A stretch of DNA of 64,000 bases from contig CM037836.1 in the NCBI GenBank assembly GCA_021234535.1, positions 15,483,111-15,547,110 of the forward strand, read 5' to 3'. The stretch comes from Stichopus chloronotus (Eukaryota > Echinodermata > Holothuroidea > Aspidochirotida > Stichopodidae). This document shows positions 58,007 through 64,000 of this stretch, piece after piece. A model generated the notes under the pieces. The model saw nothing but the letters and a program-made list of their open reading frames with translations. It was not told the origin of the DNA and made no database searches. Numbering within the stretch: position 1 is the stretch's first letter; each line of letters starts with the position of its first letter. Made by a program: the position numbers and the translations under genes.

Positions 58007-58544
58007 CTGGAAAGATATTAGACATTTTTGTACATTACATTTAAAAAAGAATTATCAGATACTTAAAGCTACACATGCAAGAGCCAAGGTCCAACTTTTC
58101 ATAACCACGTACATTGTTCATTGCATTGTGCTTAAAATGAAAGAATAAATTTAACATTTAGAGATCAACCTGTTCTATTACTGCATACTTGGCTTTATAT
58201 GGATTCCACCTAGATTAGACAGAACTAGTAAAATTACTCCCACATGTGGCAGCTGCCATGAGAGTAATTTTACTAGTGTCAACTGTTAGCAAATGTCTCT
58301 TTATATAGCCTGGTTTTAACAAAATTTCAAACTTGTACTTCAGACAAACCACTTCCAATATTTGGTTGCCCAAAATATATTTTGATGGTCTACATAAAAA
58401 AAATCCAAAATAACCACTAGACAAAATTGATGAACACTGTTTTTTTTAATAAATTAATGTATGTACACATGTAATAATTTAATTGTCTCTTGAATGTTAT
58501 TCAGGGTAGAAGTCTGTCATTTAACATCAATTGTTACAGGTTAG
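58007..58544. other. Unassigned DNA
   Basis: Contains a short inverted repeat (actagtaaaattactc at about 58225 and gagtaattttactagt at about 58260). No coding support. Confidence 0.4.
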
Positions 58545-59150
58545 AAATTCGTTGAAATTTCGTCAAAATTTGACGCCGCTGAACAAATCGTTCATTCATT
58601 TATCACTTCTCGTCTGGATAATGGAAATGCCTTACTCTTTGGTTTACCACAATCTCAGCTCTCGCGACTTCAACGTCTTCAAAATACAGCAGCTAGGGTT
58701 GTAACTTTGTCAAGAAAATCGTCCCATATAACACCTATACTTCGTGATCTTCACTGGCTTCCTATTTCTTATAGGATTATCTACAAAATTCTACTCATTG
58801 CTTTTAAGTCACTTAATAATATGGCTCCTATTTATGTTTCGGAATTACTCCAACTGTACTCTCCATCACGTAATCTTCGTTCAAGTAGCACATTTAACCT
58901 CCAGGAACACAGGTCTAAACATCTATGGGGTTGCAGGTCTTTCAAGGTTGCCGCTCCACGTCTTTGGAACACTTTACCTTATGAACTGAAGTCATGCACC
59001 AGTATTGCAACTTTCAAGAAACACCTTAGAACTCACCTTATCTGTGAAGCTTTCCAGTAGTTCTTTTTTAATTTTTTTCCATACTGCGCCTTGAGCACCC
59101 TGTAGGGTGGATATGTGCGCATTATAAATCTCTGTTATTATTATTATTAG
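58545..59150 (+). pseudogene. CR1/L2-like LINE, 5'-truncated 3' end
   Basis: A single frame from 58545 to the stop at 59060 encodes the C-terminal end of a LINE reverse transcriptase protein: 'DAAEQIVHSFITSRLD', 'LSRLQRLQNTAARVV', 'HITPILRDLHWLPISYRI', 'LRSSSTFNL', 'FKVAAPRLWNTLPYELKS' and 'FKKHLRTHL'. These are the usual landmarks after the polymerase domain of CR1/L2/Rex-type LINEs. The 3' UTR has 'gagcaccctgtagggtggat' (a hairpin) and 'gtgcgcattataaat', ending in (TTA)n at about 59132-59148, typical of this group. The copy is truncated but still open, hence fairly young. Confidence 0.85.
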
Positions 59151-59690
59151 GTCATACCAACCAGCTCATTGCTATTCTATTAGTTGTTGGCATAAAAAGA
59201 AGGACGATACCAACAAAATAGTCGACCTTGCTACCACTGGTAAAGGGTGAACTTTGCTAAAGAAAGTTTCTTGTCAGTCAGACAGCCAGAAGGAGTGGAT
59301 TTGTCTCAGTTGTCTAATGTGATTTTTACTTGCTCAGACAATTCAACAACCTTTAACTTTTAAGTCCTGGTGTCACTACAGATCGCTTGTAAGAAGCTAG
59401 CTACACAATTGCGAAGGGCAAGTTTGCAAACCCTGTGGCCTCCAAAATCAAAGGCAGCATCGGCCACCAGCAGTGATGTACAGTACTTACTTTTCTTGTT
59501 TGGAACATTCGCAGATAGCCCATGATAACTCTTAACAACCCCACTCCCCATTTTTATTAACAAGAAAGAAGGACTTTGCTATTCCTTGCCAATATTCATG
59601 AAGAACACAGTACATGTATACCAATTTTGAAATTCAAATACCTTTTCCTTCAAGATAGAGCATGACTGTGTGTACATACTAAGCAGTTTT
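59151..59690. other. Unassigned DNA
   Basis: No feature recognised; the minus frame 59360-59563 has no motif. Confidence 0.35.
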
Positions 59691-61351
59691 AAGTTTTCAC
59701 AATGTGATCTCTAGTGAACTCAAATGACATTTCAGGGATGAAATTTAGCGGTCGTCCGGTCGTCCAAGACGACCAAAATTTCTGTAGGAGGACCAAAGTT
59801 ACTACCTCAGGTTGTCCTTTGAATGACCAAATTTTACCCCTGGTCATTTATATTGTGACACAATGGGTACAACTCAACACTGAGATGCAACCAAAATATT
59901 TAACCTGCATGAACTACATTACAAAACATCTGTTTTCTTTCACAAAAAACCGCCAAAACAACCCGAAATCCACGGTATGTAAAACGCAAAACAAACAGCC
60001 TCAGTGTACGATCATGTTTCAACTGATTTTACTGTACCAGACATGCACATACTGCACACAGCAAGTACCAGATAGATGACTCGCAGTCGAAGAATTCGGC
60101 CATGTGTGCCACATGCAGGGAGAGCTGGTACATATATTGTTAAGTTTCATAGTCTTCAAACCCCCACAATTTGGGCTAGTCCAAGTAGTACGTAATTTAA
60201 CCAATCACAGTGCAGAATTTTTCTGCTGGTCCACAGTGTATTTTAGATTAACAAAATGGATTGTTCCAACATAGGGGTGAAAATATTTTAGAACTGTTTG
60301 ATTCCCCGGATTATGTTCCCACGCCGCCGGCGCGAAAAAAAAAAAAAAAAATTCCTTGGAAAGGAGAGTGGAATGAGTTGACAGTTGAAGCAAATTCAGA
60401 TAAGCCATGCAGTTGGTGTGTTTTCAATAGATACTTCATGCGTACTGTCAGATTTTGATTCAAAAGGAATGAATTTTCTAAATAGTGATAGTACCCTTCA
60501 AGATTATTAATGTATCATATTTTGATTTGAAACAAACGTTATATTATACAGATATTTTCTTCTATATGATATATACTTTAAAGCATCAGTGGTTCTAGAT
60601 AATGAAATACTTTTTATTATCGAAATGAAAAGGTGGAATTTTTACCAGCCTCCCTTCTGGAAATCCCCCCCCCCCTTCCCTATGGAGAAACCCTGAGCAT
60701 TACTTTTAAGTTACAAGTCAGTGGTATAATTTAGCAGTGGAAAATTTCTACCTGTATAAGAAAGACAAATAAAAACATGGTCTTGACTGTGCAAAGTACA
60801 CATTTTGCACATTTCTTGTTTTTATATGTCCGTTGTGGAGGACGACCAAATTTTTGGGAGGACGACCAAATTTTTGCAGCTGGTTGTCCTTTGGACAACC
60901 ATTTTCAGTTGCTTAAGGATCATCCCTGCATTTGACCTCCAACAAAACTAATGGGAATCACCAACTCACTTTGACCAATCTACACACCAAGTATGAAACA
61001 AGTCAAGATCATGCTTCTTGCGATAGCATATTTACAAAGTTTTCACATTTTGACCTCTGGTGACGTCAAATGACATTTGACCTCTACCAAAAGTAAATTA
61101 GGGATCCTGTCATGTTTAAAAGGTTTTCAGTTTGACCTCTGTTGACCTCAAATTAAATTTGACCTTCACAAAACAACAGGGATCATCTATACTCATGATC
61201 ACCATGACTAACTAACAACTTATGACATTAGTCAAGATTACCCTTCTTGAGATGTTGTGTTTACAAGCAAGGCATAACACAGACACTGTACACCCTCACA
61301 CATACATCAACATCCCATAGATTACTTTTGCCTTCTTCAAGGAATCAAAAA
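59691..61351 (+). mobile_element. Core-repeat element split by a nested transposon
   Basis: Units before 59732 and after 60929 join as one array ('caaatgacattt' with 'tttgacctccaac'). The right part has about three more units and ends with a CA-rich stretch and 'ttttgccttcttcaaggaatc' at 61325-61348, the same 3' end as at 5398 and 10850. Confidence 0.65.
59733..60928. mobile_element. 1.2-kb TIR transposon, CAGGG-type ends
   Basis: Starts CAGGGATGAAATTTAGC and ends (complement) CAGGGATGATCCTTAAGC: a 9-bp perfect inverted repeat extending imperfectly. CATTT is present on both sides (59728-59732, 60929-60933), a 5-bp target duplication in the host core repeat. Subterminal palindromes include GGTCGTC/GACGACC (59750-59775) and GGTTGTCCTTTGGACAACC (about 60883-60901). 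No transposase frame, so non-autonomous. A C-run at 60667 and an A-run at 60335 are inside. Confidence 0.75.
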
Positions 61352-61359
61352 GTAGTAAT

Positions 61360-63790
61360 TACCTACACAGTACCAAATATGTTCCAACACTGAACATGTA
61401 TACTCTATACTATATATAACGTATTGCATGGAAAGTCATAACTCAATATTTATTTCCACCAACTTTCAAGAGAGTGACAGCCATGCGCACAGAGCATAAA
61501 GCACATGCCATTGTGAAGTGATCATAAGGGAGAGTGCAGAACTCATCTACATATGCTCATGTATAAGAATTGTCCATTGCTATGATTAGCACCTACAGTA
61601 CATGAGTATATTGTACTTCAGACAATATATTGTATGCATCTGTCCTCTGTCAATCTGAAACATTAGGGGGACAGAATGACACTTTACATTGTGATAACAG
61701 TGTAAAGTGTCACTGTTCATATATATGTGCTACGTCATTATACAGTGAATTATTGAGTACAAGTATGTAAGTGCAACAAGTATAGGCAATCCATGAAGTT
61801 GGTAAATCTCATCTCTATCATTTTGCATGGTCATTCAATACCCATATTTCATGATCTCTGAGCTGTATATTATTTTCATTCATAATTTGAATGAACTTTC
61901 AAGAGAGTGACAGCCATGCACACGGGGCATGAAGCGGAGAGTGCAGTACTCATATTATGTATGCTCATGTATGAGAATTGTGCTACGTCTAGCATGTGCC
62001 TACCTGAGTATTATACTTTATACAGTACATTGTATCTGCATCTGTCCTCTGTCAATCTGAAACATTAGGAGGACAGAATGAAACTTAACATTGTGATTAA
62101 AGTTATATATGATTATAGTCATATATGTACAGCACATATGTGCTATATGATTATTCAGTGTAGGGAGAGTGCAGTACTGCAAGCATGCTCATGTGTGAGA
62201 ATTGACCTAGCACCTACATGAGTATTGTACTATATACAGTGTATTGTATCTATGCATCTGTCCTCTGTCAATCTGAAACATTAGAAGGATGGAATGACAC
62301 TTAACATTGTGATTACAGTACATGAACAGTTCATATATATGTGTTACATCATTATTCAGTGTATTATTGAATACACTCATATACAGAAGGTGTGTTATCA
62401 ACAAGTATAGGCAATCCATGGAGTTGCAAATCTTATCTCTATGACATTATCAGTCTGGCAGACAGAACATCCTATACCCAAGCACCTACACATCAAGTTT
62501 GAGGTTCACCCAAGTTAACGTTCAGGAGAAGATCATTATTGACACTTGCACACACACCCACCTTCACACATACATTTGGACATCCCTTTTCAGCCCCCCC
62601 CCCCCATTAATCCCAGTGACCAGGTAACCTCGATCCATGTCATTTGTATACCATGAGTTACCCCCACATAAACACTACTGCATGACCCACCACGTTTGGA
62701 TTGAATACTACAAGGAGTGTAAGGTGAGATACCATAAAATGCCATTTTTCTGGGGGTTTAACCACTTAACGAAATACAATTATTTCCTCTATGTATAGGG
62801 ATGAGATACTTAAGTATGATTCTTCAAATCTTAAATCTCCCAAAATGTTTGTTACGCATAATCATGCAGCTATTACATTGAATGAAAATGTAATGTGCAG
62901 TACTAGTGCATCTGTCATCGGTCAATGTGAAACATTAATCAGGAGGACAGAATGACATAAACATTTTGATAGCATTTAAAATATAGCATATAGTGTATAG
63001 CATTATGTAGTGAATTATTGTAAATGAATAGAAGCATGTGCATTTTCAATTAAGCATAATTTTTTTCTTAAATACCCCATAATGTGTGTGTTATGCACCA
63101 TACACTATAATGGTACGTGCAGCTTGACGCAGCTCATTAGTGCACTGAAGGAACAGTTTCTAACATTAAGTAACATTTTGATGACAGTTCAGTATTTGTT
63201 GCACTGTAAATATGTGTAGCATCTGTCCTCTGTCAATCTGAAACATTAGGAAGACAAAATGACATTACATTTTGATAAGTTCAAATGTGCTACAGCATTA
63301 TGTAGTGAATTATTGTAAATGATATGCATAAGTGCATTATCAATTCAGTAAGATATTTTTCTTTACTTGAATTCCCCAAAACATTATGTCTTTATCTTAT
63401 GCTGTAATTGTGCAGCTAGTACATTGCATAACAAGTTATTACTGTGTTGTATTGTGTGTGTGTAAAAACTGTCCTAGAGCTGTCAATAAGAATCACAAAG
63501 TGGACAGAATGACATAACATTTTGATAACAGTTCAGGTATATGTGCTATATCATTATGAAGTGTCTATTTGAATGTAAATGAAAGTACAGTAAGTGCATG
63601 ACTTTTTTCCTTAAAGTAACCTAAAATGTGTGTCATACATGTACTGCATGCTTCTATAGTGCAGTTAGTTTTTCCTGTGTGCACACTACTATATGTACAA
63701 CTGCATCTGTCCATCTGAAACATAGCAATGCAGAATGACAACAATTTGATAACAGCTGACATAATGTGCTACAGCACAATATTGCAAATA
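61360..63790 (+). repeat. Diverged 215-650 bp tandem family, seven copies
   Basis: 'gcatctgtcctctgtcaatc' and 'tgaaacattaggaggacaga' recur near 61640, 62039, 62256, 62908, 63219, 63460 and 63703 (the last two degenerate). Units also share 'gctacatcattat' and 'gtgaattattg'. Spacing ranges from about 215 to 650 bp, so the array is old and partly deleted. Non-coding. Confidence 0.7.
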
Positions 63791-63799
63791 GTCCCAGTA

Positions 63800-64000
63800 G
63801 ATGTCTATAGGGGCGAAGCCCCAGGGAGCCTTAGATTGTAGTTTTTCACTGGGTGCAAAATGAATTGTCATGATAGGTATATTTTTGTTCAACATGCATT
63901 ATTAAATGCAAAGATTCAAAATAATTTAATTCATTCAACCTTTCCTCTAAGTTAACAAGATGAAACCTAAGGGCCCTCATGGGGTTTCAGGGGCAAAGCT
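63800..64000 (+). repeat. Dispersed repeat, second copy of the 2.4-kb family
   Basis: 'ggggcgaagccccagggagc', 'cactgggtgcaaaatgaa' and 'cctctaagttaacaagatga' match 2430-2620 in order. It runs off the window end. Confidence 0.6.

Noticed and set aside
58225..58275. Short inverted repeat 'actagtaaaattactc' as a terminator
   Set aside because: Intrinsic terminators do not apply in this genome, and there is no gene end next to it.
1..64000. tRNA or rRNA genes
   Set aside because: No cloverleaf with A/B boxes or conserved rRNA segments was recognised by eye; a tRNAscan or Rfam run would be decisive.

Overview
This is an AT-rich, gene-poor, repeat-dominated piece of a metazoan nuclear genome. There are no operons or ribosome binding sites. 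Coding information occurs as short exons with GT-AG splice sites and as dead or dying transposons. The repertoire is Penelope-like elements (PLEs) with hammerhead ribozymes, Jockey-like and CR1/L2-like LINE tails, a hAT relic, and 145-160 bp core-repeat elements built on 'tgacctttgacctccaccaaaa'. It suggests a marine invertebrate, most plausibly an echinoderm or close deuterostome relative. That is an inference from repeat types; no diagnostic host gene was recognised.

Layout. 0-6.2 kb: dispersed repeats, PLE-tail fragments around a (TA)n microsatellite, and a core-repeat element. 6.2-6.55 kb: an 18/21-bp minisatellite. 6.55-41.3 kb: a huge, interrupted tandem array of a roughly 530-558 bp unit. 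Five consecutive units at 28.7-31.5 kb are exactly 558 bp apart, and 36-41 kb shows a higher-order ABCD pattern. The array is interrupted by core-repeat elements, 145-bp arrays, a 36-codon coiled-coil exon (minus strand, 8.75 kb), a nearly intact PLE (11.4-14.2 kb), a hAT relic (15 kb), a Jockey-like relic (15.5-16.5 kb) and a 1.1 kb inverted-repeat element (33.6-34.7 kb). 41.3-45.0 kb: a mosaic PLE locus with a hammerhead ribozyme, an inverted decayed ribozyme copy, and a GIY-YIG coding piece split by a 0.37 kb inverted-repeat insertion. 45-48.8 kb: mostly single-copy DNA. 49.7-51.3 kb: a 5'-truncated PLE sitting inside a (TA)n microsatellite. 53-64 kb: a 229-bp duplication, a candidate two-exon small gene on the minus strand (56.55-58.0 kb), a palindromic element in its intron, a CR1/L2-like LINE 3' end, a 1.2 kb inverted-repeat transposon nested in a core-repeat array, and a diverged tandem family.

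The most unusual signal is in the 530-558 bp units. Read on the minus strand, most carry a polypyrimidine tract, CAG, then three hypervariable bases, then GTRAGT. That is the layout of a 3-nt micro-exon cassette repeated more than 20 times, on the same strand as the coiled-coil exon. Whether it is spliced cannot be decided from sequence alone.
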